The position numbers and the translations under genes are program-made. Of a stretch of DNA of 64,000 nucleotides, positions 53,125 to 64,000 are shown in pieces. The notes below the pieces were generated by a model that worked only from the letters and a program-made list of their open reading frames with translations, had not been told where the DNA came from and made no database searches. This DNA comes from Cucumis sativus (lineage: Eukaryota; Streptophyta; Magnoliopsida; Cucurbitales; Cucurbitaceae): contig NC_026658.2 in NCBI RefSeq assembly GCF_000004075.3, forward strand, positions 11,396,075-11,460,074, read 5' to 3'. How positions within the stretch are numbered: position 1 is the first letter of the stretch; each line of letters opens with the position of its first letter.

Positions 53125-53585
53125 CATACGCTTTTTGATTTAAAACAAATCAATGTTTTCCTTCAATCATACGCTTTTTGATTTAAAACAAATAATTCGA
53201 AGCTTTCATCCCACTTGTGAACAATGACCGAAAAAAACCTTACTTCATCCCACATCGTCGCTGTCTTTAGCTCTCTCGCAAATGCTCTCTGGCGACGTTC
53301 CCCCCTCTCTCGCAAGTACTCTTCACGACATTTCCTCTCTCTCAAAATTAAGCTCTCCGCCCACCATTTGAAGGAACTCACCAAATTTGCAAGTAATTGA
53401 AGAATTCGTGGTCCATGAGATAGATTAAGTCCATTTATGAGTTAGTTTGATTATATTATGTCACATATACATGTATTACAATTAAGGGACACTTGCAAAA
53501 ATGGCAAAATAAGTTATAATAATTAAGTTCATAGAACACATACCTTATTATTTGAGAAACTGACAAAAACAAAGACCAACTCACA
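53125..53585. repeat. Dispersed repeat, second copy of 14101-14522
   Basis: The stretch equals 14101-14522, with an extra duplicated lead-in: 'atcatacgctttttgattta' occurs at about 53125 and again at 53166. The same 73-codon minus-strand frame is kept. Confidence 0.65.
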
Positions 53586-53935
53586 CATCAAGAGGTAAAA
53601 TGTCACAAATGCCCTCGTTATTGATGTACATTTGATACACCTTATACACGTCTGATACACCTAATACCTCTTGATACATTAAGTCCATTTATGAGTTAGT
53701 TTGATTAGATTATGTCACATATACATGTATTACAATTAAGGGACACTTGCGAAAATGGCAAAATAAGTTATAATAATTAAGTCCATAGAACACATACTTT
53801 ATTATTTGAGAAAATGACAAAAACAAAGACCAACTCACACATCAAGAGGTAAAATATCACAAATGTCCTCGTTATTGATGTATATTTGATACACCTTATA
53901 CACGTCTGATACACCTAATACCCCTTGATACACTT
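53427..53935 (+). repeat. Tandem duplication, 254-bp period
   Basis: 'aagtccatttatgagttag' starts at 53427 and at 53681, and both copies run through 'caaaaacaaagaccaactc' and 'gatacaccttatacacgtc'. The first copy is the end of the dispersed repeat plus minisatellite start, so the duplication happened after the repeat inserted. Confidence 0.8.
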
Positions 53936-54248
53936 GATACTTCTTACTGATACACTTGATACATTTGATAGATACAATTCATGCACTCGGTACTCATTGA
54001 TACACTCGATACTTTTTGATACAAACTTGAAACATCTTCATACACATAATACTTCTCGTTCCACATAATACTTCTCGTTACACTTGATTCTTCTTGATAC
54101 ACTTGATACCCCTGAGACCTTGATACACTTGATTAGTTTGATACACTTAAAGACTTTACTTATAAGTTTGATACACGTGATACACCACTAATAAACTTGT
54201 TATACTTCATTGGTACACTTAACAAATTTGATATGTTTGATGTACATG
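53625..54248 (+). repeat. Degenerate TGATACAC minisatellite
   Basis: Many imperfect copies of 'tgatacac' with 'ttgatac' and 'ttcttgatacac' variants continue to the CACTA-like end at 54249. There is no fixed period and no coding sense. Confidence 0.75.
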
Positions 54249-54400
54249 CACTACAAGAAATTTACCCTTTGTCGATGACAAATAATCAACTTTTCTTTTG
54301 CCAACGAAATTAAGCTGTCAACACACACCGTCACGTAGGTCTATTGGAAGATCCTCTATCGATGGCAAAAAATAAACTGTCAGCAAAAATAGGAACTATT
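54249..54400 (+). mobile_element. CACTA-like terminus
   Basis: 'cactacaagaaatttaccc' with 'gtcgatgacaaa' and 'tcgatggcaaaa' subterminal words. The same TIR class differs in sequence from the elements at 13520 and 44985. No opposite end was found in the window. Confidence 0.5.
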
Positions 54401-54409
54401 TTGAGATAA

Positions 54410-55165
54410 GGTTTGTGCGTACACGTGTGTGCGTTTGTACATGTGTGTGTGCTTATGTGCGTGTGGATAGGTGTGTGTGTGCATGCGTGCACTTGTGCAT
54501 GTGTGTGTGCGTGGGTTCGTGCGTCTGTGGGTGTCTGTGTGTAGGTGTGCGTGTGCGCGCGTGCGTGTAAGTGTGCATGTGTACGTGTGTGCGCAGTGCT
54601 TCTATGCTTGTGTCCGAACAAGTTAATATTTTTTAATGTTGAGTTTCTTCCAATTTTAAAATAATAATTTAATTATCTTGATATTTAAGGCATTAATGTT
54701 ATTTTGAGATAAAGATAGTGAACAGGTTGATATTTTTTAATTTTGAAATTCAATTAAGGTTATTTTAATACAAAGTCTATCATTGAGACTCTCAAATTCC
54801 GAAAAATAATAATTTTGTTATTTTGAAATTCAATTTTGTTATTTTGAAATTCAAATTCAATTAGGTTATTTTGAAATTAGTATGATTGAATAAAGTTATT
54901 AATATGTTGAATTAATTAGTTGAGTCTCGAGATATTAAGAAAAATATTATGATATGAGTTGATGTATCTATTTCAAGTAAAAGATAATTAAAAGCTGAGA
55001 AATGCATAACATAAATTAATTACAATGTAGAGACGAAATAATTACAGTTGAAGAATGTTGATATTTTGGTATTTTATAAAATACCATGCACGTGCAAAAA
55101 ATGCTAGTTGCTAAAATTCAACGGAAAAAGTAGTTTTGTCATTTTTCAAAATGACCCCTAAAAAC
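54410..55165 (+). repeat. Tandem segmental repeat, copy 1 (GT-rich tract plus AT-rich body)
   Basis: A GT/GC-rich low-complexity tract (54415-54605, 'tgtgtgcg' variants) is followed by an AT-rich body from 'gaacaagttaatatttttta' to 'cctaaaaacgtt'. The same order recurs at 55405-55918. Confidence 0.75.
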
Positions 55166-55404
55166 GTTGTTATGTCTCTTATGACAAAGAGTGTAGATCT
55201 ACTGATCCATATTCGATTTGTTTTTTGTTGGTAAAATTGGATAAGACCGCATTATATTGAAATAATTACACGAATGACACTTTTAAGCCAATATTGATAG
55301 AAATTATATTTTAATCAATGTTATTAAGTCAAATGAACATGGTTTAAAACTCTTTCTAAACATAATTAATGTATTTGTTTTTTAACTTTAATTAATTTAC
55401 ACAT
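55166..55404. other. Spacer between the two segmental repeats
   Basis: The stretch is AT-rich; nothing was recognised. Confidence 0.4.
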
Positions 55405-55918
55405 CTTTGTGCGTGTGTGCATATGTGCGTGTGCGTGTGCGTGTGTGGATGAGTGTGTGTGCGTGCGTGTGCGTGCGTTGTGCACGTGTGCGCGTGTGCT
55501 TGTGTGCGAACAAGTTAATATTTTTTAATTTTGAAATTCAATTAAAGTTATTTTTTATACAAAATCTATCGTTGAGATTCTCAAATTTCGAAAAATAATA
55601 ATTTTGTTATTTTGAAATTGAAATTTAATTAGGTTATTTTGAAATTAGTAAGATTGAATAAAATTAAAATCTTGAATCAATTAATTGAGTCCTGAGATAT
55701 TAAGAAAAAATGATGTATCTTTTTCAGGTAAAAAATAATTAAAAGTTGATAAATACATAACATAAATTAATTATAACGTAGAAACGAAATAATTATAGTT
55801 GGAGAAGGTGAATATTTTAGTATTTTATAAAATACCATGCACGCACAAAAAATGTTGTTTGCTAAAATTGAAAAGAAAAAGTAGTTTTGCCATTTTCCAA
55901 ATTGACCCTAAAAACGTT
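55405..55918 (+). repeat. Tandem segmental repeat, copy 2
   Basis: It has a shorter GT-rich tract (55409-55507), then 'cgaacaagttaatatttttt' to 'ccctaaaaacgttgg', aligned with copy 1 with small indels. 'attttataaaataccatgca' is shared exactly. Confidence 0.75.
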
Positions 55919-55984
55919 GGATTTTTGTGTATTCCCTTGGGTTTTCTTGTTCAATATTTAGTCAAATTGCAGTATACCTAAAAT

Positions 55985-57080
55985 TTGTGTTTGTTACGTC
56001 ACAAGATTTCATTCACTATTTGTGTCTGTATTATTTTATATTTTATAAGGAGACTCCGTTTGAGTGTTGAGCTAGTAATGGGAGGGACTACCGTTGACCC
56101 CAAAATTACAAGGTTTCATGTTGCTTACTGGATCATTAATGATTCGTCTCTATCTTTGGCTCAGCGAGTGGTGGAGTTGGAACCCCCTGAAAGTGTAGAG
56201 TTAGACTCTCTACCGTTGTCAAGAGCTGTTAAGTATGCAAAAATGGCCTTGAGAAATCCTATAAACTCTCTGAACAAGAGACATTCTAGTGTAAGAAGAA
56301 ATGCTCAAGTCCCTTGAAGAAATTGAGGACACAACTCCAATTCCTAGCATGCTTTCTCCCTAAGACTATGTTGGTCCTAGTCGGGGAGTGGCATTTACAT
56401 CCCAGAAAGACACACATGTATCACCTCGTGTTGGCACTTCCATTGCAATGCACAACTCTGACATATATAGTGCCGACATTTCCTTCCTTAAGCTTGAAAA
56501 AAGGTGATTTGATGTCCATAAAAAATTAACTGAGCAGTTAGATATTTTCTAATACGTATCTCACGTAATTTGATGCTCATTGATACTGCATTACTGTGTC
56601 AGGAACGTGTTGATGTAAAATCTTTCAGTTTTGATGGATCTTATTACAAGCTTTCAACTCTTCTTAGCACGACTTCTGACAGAACAAAGGTTTGATATAT
56701 CTTTACACGATCACATATCACATATGAACGATCGCATATCCCATCTAAAATATCGATCACCCTTGGTAAAACAACCGTTTAGATATTCTACACGATTGTT
56801 TGCTTAAGGATACACGATCATTTTGTAACTATTTTTTTTTATTATCCTTTTTTCTTTCTATACTAGAATCAGAATCAATTGTTTGATGATATTAACAACA
56901 TGTATGATGATCTTCGTGATGATTCTAGTCATCACAATCTGGACAAGAATGATGACCATCAAAATAACAAACATGTGATCATCCATGAGAATCCATCTGT
57001 TCAAGAGTCACATCTTCAAGAATCTACTGTAGAAACTCAACAGTTAGTGTTTGTAAACTTACTGGTATAGAAGTAGATAC
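55985..57080 (+). pseudogene. Unidentified coding-like region, possibly Mutator-associated
   Basis: Exon-like pieces occur: 56051-56300 with 'AQRVVELEPPESVELDSLPL' and 'SRAVKYAKMALRNPINSLNK', 56600-56695 ('VKSFSFDGSYYKLSTLLST'), and 56879-57070, an Asp/His-rich frame. Between them, 56700-56830 has several 'acgatcg/cacgatca' words shared with 59465-59720, next to the Mutator remnant. I do not recognise the protein. It may be the other half of a Mutator-like element or a decayed host gene. Confidence 0.25.
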
Positions 57081-57117
57081 GATGGATAATGTATTTGTAA
57101 ACTGAGAAAGGTGTTAT

Positions 57118-57945
57118 GTATATATATATATCTTGACTGTCTGGTGTGTTGTTATAGTATCAACTGATTTTGTGATAGATTGAATAGATTGAACGTAAGT
57201 GTGTTAAGTTGGATTGATGATATGATGGAGTAGTTTGACTATACTAGGAATGGATTGATTAAATGTTTATAATGGACTAAGGGAAAATTGTTAGCTTTGT
57301 CGATTGGGTAGTGTGCCTTGCAGGTGTCCTACAGGATCACCACCTGTTGTGCATTCTTCGAGAGCACTAGAATGACATGTGCATTCTTCGAGAGCAATAG
57401 ACTGACATGTGCATTCTTCGAGAGCACTAGACTGACATGTGCTTTCTGCAGAGCACTAGACTAATATTTGTGTCCTTTAGGGCATTGGACTGATTATGTG
57501 TATTCCTACATGATCACAAGACTTTTAAAGTGCAGGGCACCTCCAATAGGAAGTTAACAATTTTATTTTTCTTCTAACAGGATCAGTAGTGGGTCCCTTA
57601 CTGGGTATGTTTATACTCACCCTTTTATGTTTAATCTTTTTCCGCGAAACTGCCATAGGGAAATGTCCTTCAAATTGCTTCTACTTTATATTTTTTTTAT
57701 TTTGGTTTTCTTTAGTAATTGAGACTGTTTTGGGTTTCATGATTGAACGACTTTTATGTTCTTGAACTTTCTTTATTATCGATACTTTTACACTTTCAAA
57801 ATTTTATTTGAAATAGAGCCCGAATAAAAACTCTTTAATGTTGTTAAAAAATATATTTTTTTAAATTATAAAGTCTTATGGTTAAAGGACGAATCTAGTC
57901 TTAAAGTAATAACTTCAGCTTAATTCGAAAAATTAGGTCGTTACA
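57118..57945 (+). repeat. Tekay-family LTR, 3' part, diverged
   Basis: 'caggtgtcctacaggatcac', four 'attcttcgagagcactaga' units replacing the 29-bp units, 'actgggtatgtttatactca', 'ctgccatagggaaatg' and a final 'ttaggtcgttaca' follow the order of the LTR at 30851. The 5' part is missing, so it is truncated. Confidence 0.75.
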
Positions 57946-58839
57946 ATCTATTTTGCAGAAAAGAAAATCATCGATTTTATTTTGGTTAAGAAAAGCTGTT
58001 TTTCTTCTACATATTTATAACTCTCTTTCTTTCATTGAGTAGGAGACGGGGTAGGAGAAAATCATAGGATTCTATTAACTTAAAAAATATTAAATTAATA
58101 GAAGTTTCAAATCAACTAACTAATTAACCATTAATCAATTAGTTAATAATTAATTAAATCATATTTAATTAATATTTCATTTAAATCTTATTGAATGAAT
58201 ATCTCTCCAATACCTCATAGTTTTATATTAATTTAATTAAATCAAATTTAATTAAATAATATTAAACTAAACTATTAATTAATTCTTCAATTAATTAATA
58301 ACTAAATTAAATATTTTATATTTAACTTAAGTTAAATTTGAATCATATTCAAATATAACTTTATCTCATAATTAATAGTTTTAATATGAAACAAATCCAC
58401 ATTAAATTAATATTTGAACTCATTCAAATATTTTATCTCTCATAAATTAATTTTGAACTTTATCTAAAATTAAATTTATATAATAAAGTTTCATTAACAT
58501 ATAAACTTTATATTATAATGTATCATTATATATTATACTAATTATACTAATTTCCAAAGTAAATTTGAATATTTCAAATTAGAACCAATATAAATAAATC
58601 ACATTATCATTTTGTATCATCCATTACTTTCTATTCAGTCATACTAATTGGATCAACCTAATACATAAAACAAATATAGAAAAATTAAAAAAAAAAAGCA
58701 TGCACAAATAGAGACAAATAGACATTGATAGCTATCTCTATCTATCTCTTCTATCGGATGGACAAAAATAGCAGTCTATTTATATCTACCTGAGATACAA
58801 ACATTAAAAAAAAAAAAAAAAAACCTTACCAATAAAATT
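57946..58839. other. Very AT-rich DNA, possible copia LTR relic
   Basis: The stretch consists of 'taattaattaaat' words. 58560-58625 ('accaatataaataaatcaca') resembles 44470-44495 in a copia LTR. An A-run of 17 lies at about 58806. There is no gene. Confidence 0.4.
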
Positions 58840-59330
58840 CTTGACTTTTCATGTTATTCTAAATGCAACACGTTCTCAGCCCAAGAAGTCAAACAACTCT
58901 TCATTGTAAAAGTAGCTTTACTTCTTTCATCAAACCACTTTTGCAATACATCTCTAATTGAACTAAGCATGGTAGCTACAGGTAGTTCTCTAAGAAGAAG
59001 AAGACCTTCTAAAAAAAATCAACAGTTACATGAGCAACTAATGGATGTATATTAGTTGCATCTTTAGCAAAAGATAAATACCAAGCCACATCATTGTCTT
59101 TCTTTACTGGCACCACAGTTGGACCTTGCTTTTACCAAAATCAAGTAAAACAGATAATTCTACTTATCCATCCAATTGAATCTGTTCACATATTAAATCA
59201 ACTAGAGAATTAAAGCTGACTCGGACACCTACCAAAATTTCAGCAACTAAGTAATTCTCATAAATATTACATCCATTCCATTGACCTCCGTAAAAAACAA
59301 CAATAGGAAAAGACATTATAATCTGTAAAA
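58840..59330 (-). pseudogene. Mutator-like (MuDR) transposase remnant, catalytic core missing
   Basis: On the minus strand: an N-terminal domain 'MSFPIVVFYGGQWNGCNIYE' with 'VRVSFNSLVDLICEQIQLDG' (59164-59330), then 'VPVKKDNDVAWYLSFAKDAT' (about 59060-59120), then a C-terminal piece 'LRELPVATMLSSIRDVLQKW' and 'FTMKSCLTSWAENVLHLE' (58860-58990). This order is the plant Mutator-like protein with the DDE catalytic centre and the SWIM finger deleted. It is inactive. Confidence 0.65.
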
Positions 59331-59782
59331 AAAATAAATAAAATAAAATTAAGTATTTAATTGTGATAGAAAGAAATAGATAGACATAGATATACATTTA
59401 TTACTGAATAAAAGAATAAAATGTACAAAATGATAATACTAAACACAATGCAAGAATAAGTAAACGATCGTGCAATGAAATAATATACATTAAACGATCC
59501 TATTAACCGTGATAAACGACCATTTAACAACGGTAAATGATAATATTGATTAAAATAAATTATCGTGTTGACATGGGTACACGATCATATGATATTGGTG
59601 ATCGTATTGAATAGTGTAAACAATCGTCTTGTTATCGGTACACGATCGTGTTAATATTTGTAAGTGATTCTATTGATAGTGGTAACTGATCCTGTAATTC
59701 CATGTAAATTATCGTCAAAAACTTTAAACTATCGACCTTTATAATGAAGTACATAATTCTTACATTAATACTTAAAATTTGT
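59331..59782. repeat. Region with repeated CGATCGT-type words
   Basis: 'aaacgatcgtg', 'tacacgatcat', 'gtgatcgtatt', 'tacacgatcgtgtt' and similar words occur about every 20-30 bp from 59465 to 59720. The same words are in 56700-56830. They may be the subterminal or intronic repeats of the Mutator-like element. Confidence 0.5.
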
Positions 59783-61576
59783 TGTAACGACCCAACTTTT
59801 CTAACTAAGTTGAAGTCATTAATTTTGACAAAGAGACCTTGATTGACACAAAATATAGTAAAATTCACTTGAAATCATACGATCAAAGAAAACAAACTTA
59901 AGTTTGGGCCCTATTTCAAATAACCAAAACTTTAAAAGTACTATTCACAAAACAACAGTTTGTAAACTCAGTTCCATCACAAAATTTTTAAACAACCTCA
60001 TGTACAAAGGAAAAACAAGAAACATAAAGCGGAAGCATTTGAAGGACCTTCCCTTATGGCAATCACGTCTCCTTCTTGTCCCTCGTCGGTCTACCTCATT
60101 TGTTACCTTTGCCTGAAATAGTTAAACATGAAAGGATGAGTATAAACATACCCAATAAGAGACCCGCTATTGGTCCCGTTAGGGGAAAAAGAAACTGTTA
60201 ACTTCCTATTGGGGTACCCTGCACAGTCACAGTCTTGTGATCCCATAGGATACACATAATCAGTCTAACGCCTCAAAGGACGCATAAATCAGTCTAGTGT
60301 TTCGCAGAAACACATATTAGTCTAATGCTCCCGAAGGATGCACATATCAGTCTAGTGCTATCGAAGGATGAACATATCAGGTGGTGATCCCGTAGGACAC
60401 CTGCAAGGTAACTACCCAATAGAAATCTAACAATTTTCCCCTCAATCCATTCTAAACATCTTAACACTAATTCATAGTACAATCCAGCTACTTCAACATA
60501 TAATCCTTTCACTTAACACCCTAATAGTCAACCTATCTCACTTTAGCCCAATGTCCGCCAGTAACATATCAATACATCAGTCAATCAAACTATATAGTCA
60601 TAACACCCCTCAATTCATCAGTACGCAACCATACTTTAGTATAACCTACACCCAATCTAAACGACAATCACAAGTTCACATCCACATTCCATACAAACAC
60701 AATCTACAATTGTCGTCCTGTCTACATCCATACATATATATATGTATTCCCAGACAATCACAATATGCATTCAACATCAAGTCTACATCAATCCATGTAT
60801 ATTTTTTTTTTCAGTCATTCACAGCATACATTCAACACCAAGTCTACATCCATACATATATATATCGTTTCAACATCTTTACTCAATCGGAGGTAACTAT
60901 ACAGACAGCACAATTCAAAACTATAGGCAAGTCCAGTAGTAGAGAATTCCTTACCTTATAACCTTACTTAAGCTTCTTTTTCAAACTAAAGTGCAACGAA
61001 CCGACCTAAACATAATTGAAGAGAAATCAATCACTTCCACAAACAATTTAATCCATTCAATTCACTCTATATGTAAATTCCATAACTTACCCAAATTGTG
61101 GAGAATCAAATTCTAACGGAGACGGATCGGTGCAACAAATAACCAAACAATTCAGATCTAAACATACATGGCGTGACGGAACCGGAGTGACTCGGGCTAA
61201 CGGTGATGCGACGATAGGACAAAATTTGCTTGACGTTCGGTGTAGGTGGAAGACGGTGGTGAAGTTGATTGGAGAAGGAAAAGAGAAGGAAGAAAAGAGA
61301 TGGTGGTGTGGCCGTAGGTTGAAGAGGAAGAGAAAGGAAGAAGATGAATAGGAAAAGAGAAAAAATAAGATTAAATATTATAAATATATATATGAAATAA
61401 AAAAATAAAAGTAGAATAACGATGAAATTTTGAAAAATGAAAATTTGGATAAAGTAAAATTTGAAAATAAAGATTTGATACAAATCCAATATTTGGAGAA
61501 AAAAAAGTGTGTTAAGATAATGTAGGAGAAAATCAATATTTATGCTAAAATTTTGCATATTTCAAAATTAGTTACA
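59783..61576 (-). repeat. Tekay-family LTR, minus, diverged, near full length
   Basis: 'tgtaacgacccaacttttct' at 59783, 'ttatggcaatcacgtctcct', 'cagtctagtgctatcgaag' units, 'gtggtgatcccgtagg', 'cttacccaaattgtgg', a purine-rich stretch (61255-61350) and an AT tract are all in family order. The right end is placed at 'attagttaca' and is tentative. No TSD was found. It is oriented against the LTR at 57118, with the Mutator remnant between. Confidence 0.7.
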
Positions 61577-63208
61577 GTTTAACTAAAAAGCAGGCGAGGG
61601 GATTTTAGGGTTAATGAAAATTCAAAACACGTGAAATGCTCATGTTTGCTATTCTTCTAATAAAATTTTGCTATTTTCTCAAATGAGTGTAATCCAACAA
61701 AATGAAGTTGTGTGTGTGTGAACAAAAATGAGGTAAATAGCTTTGATGATGATGGCAAATGGGTAAAGAAAATCTTATCTTATTCTTCACTTTTCATTTA
61801 ATTGACAAAAAGTAACCAACCATATGAAGGGAAAAACAAAATGCTCTCTCAGTTACTTTACTCATTTCTTTGTTCTTTGTGTGGGAGATATTTGAAATGG
61901 AGATGAAGATCAAAATGAAAGAGAGATTATGCATACACTGTGAGAAGCACACAGAAAAATTGAAAATAAATTGAAAAGAAGAGAGAGATAAGTCTGAGGG
62001 AGAAATATTCATTTCCTTTTCAAAGTGAATTGCAAAGAAATTTTCTCAATTTGAAAAGAAAGGAGAAATATACAAAGTCAGCCACCGCTTCTTCTCCCTT
62101 CAGTTAGCAGTTTTCGTCTCCCTCTCTTCTATTATTAAAATAAATAAATAAAATATCACAACCCGACTTAACACAAACTATTTACTCCAACTTTTTCAAC
62201 TACAAATTTAATTTCTCAACTTTTAAACTATTTTAAACTTACAAATCTACTTTATTCATTTCTTCAGATTTATATCTATTAAATAAAAAAAAATCAAAAT
62301 TTATAGACACTTAAAACATAAAATTGAAAGACCTATTAAACAATTGAAAGGTTTAAGAGGTAACTAGACAAACTTTAAAAGTTCTAAGGGAAAGAATCTT
62401 TTGTTTAACTATTACAGTAATTAATTTTGAAAATATGTTATTTTAGTAAGTTCAAGATCAAAGACAAGCTAAACAATAAAATGTTGCGACAAGAAAACAA
62501 TCTAATCATAATTAGAAACATGGATGTATGTATTTGTACACCAAATCACAAAAAATAACTCCAGATTTCGATATAGAGACAATTAAAAACTTGAACAAAT
62601 TTGATAATTAAAGAAACACGGAGATGGCCATATGACCCCTTGTGCATAGACTTTTTACATTACATGCTCAATTCCTAGGATCAAAACAAACATAAATATT
62701 AAAGACTTAAGAAGCACATACACTCAAGTTTGGCTAGTGTATCAATAAACAATATGTATGGAACACTCGGAGAACACGTGTTGAACACTAGTTAGTACAG
62801 TAGATGTGTTAGACAACAAGTATTCCAATGTAATAAAGGTCAAGATTGGTCACACACACATATTAAACTCTTGGCTTTGAATAAGTTTTGAGTGAAGGAC
62901 AAGCTTATTTTTAAGCATATAAATACATAAACTTATTGACTTTGAATTTCTATATAAATATGATACATACTTTTTAAATTATATATATTAAAACTGTGTT
63001 CTAGCGCTATCCTATATTTTTTAGAAAAAAATGGCACGTCACCATGTCTATGATTTATTGACCCATGTCTAGAATTCATATACGTGCTTGTTTGTTGAGA
63101 ACTTCACATCTTCATTAGATGGGAGGATAGCCATATTATAGTGGTTGTATATGTAATATAGAGAACCAAACCTAGTACTCGAGATTTGTATAATAACAGA
63201 GAACTTAC
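61577..63208. other. AT-rich DNA, probably an intron of the BRCT gene or intergenic
   Basis: No TE motif or coding motif was recognised. It lies immediately downstream (minus sense) of the exon ending at 63209, whose donor is good, so at least the right part should be intronic. Confidence 0.4.
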
Positions 63209-63396
63209 ATTTCCACCGGCTGACTTGAGTATCAAGGATAGAGTTTTAGGTGGTGGTTGAGCGTGAGCTGATATGCAAACATTATACCCTTCAAATAAAG
63301 CTCCAGGACATGCTTTTGCCCTGAGAACTGTAGCTTTTAGGCTGGCTCGATACTTCGATATGTAGTCATCATCATTTAGTATGTAAGGCAACTCGT
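63209..63396 (-). CDS. BRCT-domain protein, internal exon
   Basis: On the minus strand, acceptor 'tctgtag' precedes 'DELPYILNDDDYISKYRASL', followed by 'KATVLRAKACPGALFEGYNV' and 'CISAHAQPPPKTLSLILKSA' 'GGN', then donor 'gtaagt' (63203-63208). The linker and second BRCT start, with 'LFEGYNVCIS' as first strand and 'LILKSAGGN' as the glycine-turn helix, are typical of plant PTIP/MDC1-like tandem BRCT proteins, nuclear factors of the DNA damage response. The frame is open over the whole 188 bp and the phase with the exon upstream fits. Confidence 0.65.
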
Positions 63397-63503
63397 CTAC
63401 AGATCAATAAGGAATTAATCAATCACAAAAATTAGGTAGGATGAAAAACATAAGTGGAAGAAAATACATTACGCTTTGATACTAGCAAGCCATTCGAACT
63501 TAC

Positions 63504-63562
63504 CAACAAATCTACCTTCCCGGTAGCTTTCCTTTAACCAACTGGAGGAGAAAATCCAAGCT
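63504..63562 (-). CDS. BRCT-domain protein, preceding exon
   Basis: After acceptor 'ttactcag' it reads 'AWIFSSSWLKESYREGRFV' and ends at donor 'G|gtaagt'. The split codon G|AC joins to 'DELPYIL' in the exon at 63396. The W-x(2,3)-S-S-x-W-L-K-E-S pattern is the conserved tryptophan region near the end of a BRCT domain. Earlier exons lie to the right, beyond or near the window edge; I could not define them. Confidence 0.6.
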
Positions 63563-64000
63563 CTGAGTAATTTGCAATTAACTTGCAATTTTAGTAACAA
63601 GATATAGTAAAAATTATGAGCAAGAGCACACTGACACGCTTGAAGCCACATGGTAATGCATATGCTCGATAATCATTGAGAACATTAACAGGAGAAAATA
63701 AAGTTAAGAACAGTAGCGTGAAGAACAAAAAACATTCTACAACATAAAATCTTCAAAAACACATTGCTTAAAATCAAGTTTACTAATATAAAAGGTAAGA
63801 TATTACGTTCCACTCTCCACACTACTGAAGTTCAACATTTCACATGAAAGAAATGAAATACTACTCTCAAATATAACTGAAAAAAGCATAAATGGGTAAA
63901 GAAAAAGCATAGAGAAATGCAAAAGAATCCTTGGCTTTGATATATTGAAAGGTAAAGAATATCAACCATAGATGCCCGGGAGAAGAACTCCTACAAATAC
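63563..64000. other. Probable intron of the BRCT gene
   Basis: The stretch is AT-rich and no coding segment could be supported. The upstream exons of the minus-strand gene should lie here or beyond the edge. Confidence 0.35.

Noticed and set aside
54331..54621. His/Thr-rich minus-strand frame
   Set aside because: It is a translation of the GT-rich low-complexity tract; no start context or domain.
55407..55598. Cys/Val/Arg-rich frame
   Set aside because: Low-complexity GT-rich tract, duplicated from the one at 54415.

Overview
This is a plant nuclear genomic window made almost entirely of transposable elements (TEs). The whole repertoire is plant-type: L1 LINEs with a DUF4283/CCHC ORF1, Ty3/gypsy chromoviruses, Ty1/copia, tiny TRIM-like LTR elements, a Cassandra-type 5S-bearing LTR, CACTA and Mutator-like DNA elements. 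Two stretches look like host genes and carry spliceosomal introns (CAMTA-type and BRCT-type exons). The intergenic DNA is AT-rich. A dicot is clear. Cucurbitaceae is my guess from recalled LTR consensus only and is unproven. I found no rRNA or tRNA gene, no CRISPR array and no bacterial operon.

Layout. 1-4.25 kb: a tandem repeat (called R here) interrupted by a decayed gypsy 5' half (minus) and by a head-to-head pair of copia fragments bounded by inverted TRIM copies. 4.25-10.39 kb: a full-length but frameshifted L1 LINE with a 12-bp target-site duplication (TSD), then R again. 10.4-13.5 kb: AT-rich DNA and an antisense LINE ORF1 relic. 13.5-18.4 kb: a CACTA-like end, a truncated gypsy LTR and another gypsy fragment. 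18.4-21.2 kb: a TRIM split by a minus-strand LINE (19-bp TSD), which is itself split by a solo LTR (TSD aagta). 21.2-22.9 kb: possible decayed host exons. 22.9-30.5 kb: fragments of one chromodomain-type gypsy lineage, one gag being split by TRIMs that are split in turn by a 2.3-kb solo LTR.

30.85-39.6 kb: a complete Tekay/Del-like gypsy (2.0-kb LTRs, TSD tatat) inserted in a copia LTR. 39.7-42.5 kb: copia RT/RNase H (minus), the Cassandra-like LTR and a copia LTR. 42.6-44.3 kb: a segmental copy of the LINE 3' end plus R. 44.3-50.3 kb: a copia 3' end whose LTR contains an intact 3.9-kb CACTA-type element (TSD aat). 50.3-50.8 kb: a 500-N assembly gap. 50.97-51.86 kb: three exons of a CAMTA CG-1 gene. 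53-56 kb: tandem repeats, TGATACAC minisatellite and GT-rich tracts. 56-61.6 kb: Mutator remnants flanked by two oppositely oriented LTRs of the Tekay family. 63.2-63.6 kb: exons of a minus-strand BRCT-domain gene leaving the right edge.

The genes do not form a pathway. The biology is layered insertion, solo-LTR formation and local duplication. I found no clearly new system. The observations most worth follow-up are the CACTA-type element with its arrays of TGACG/CGTCA hairpins and exon-like interior, the TRIM family with about 70-bp LTRs and a conserved pol III box-B-like motif, the CAMTA fragment beside the gap, and the young Tekay element whose coding region is frameshifted although its LTRs are nearly identical.
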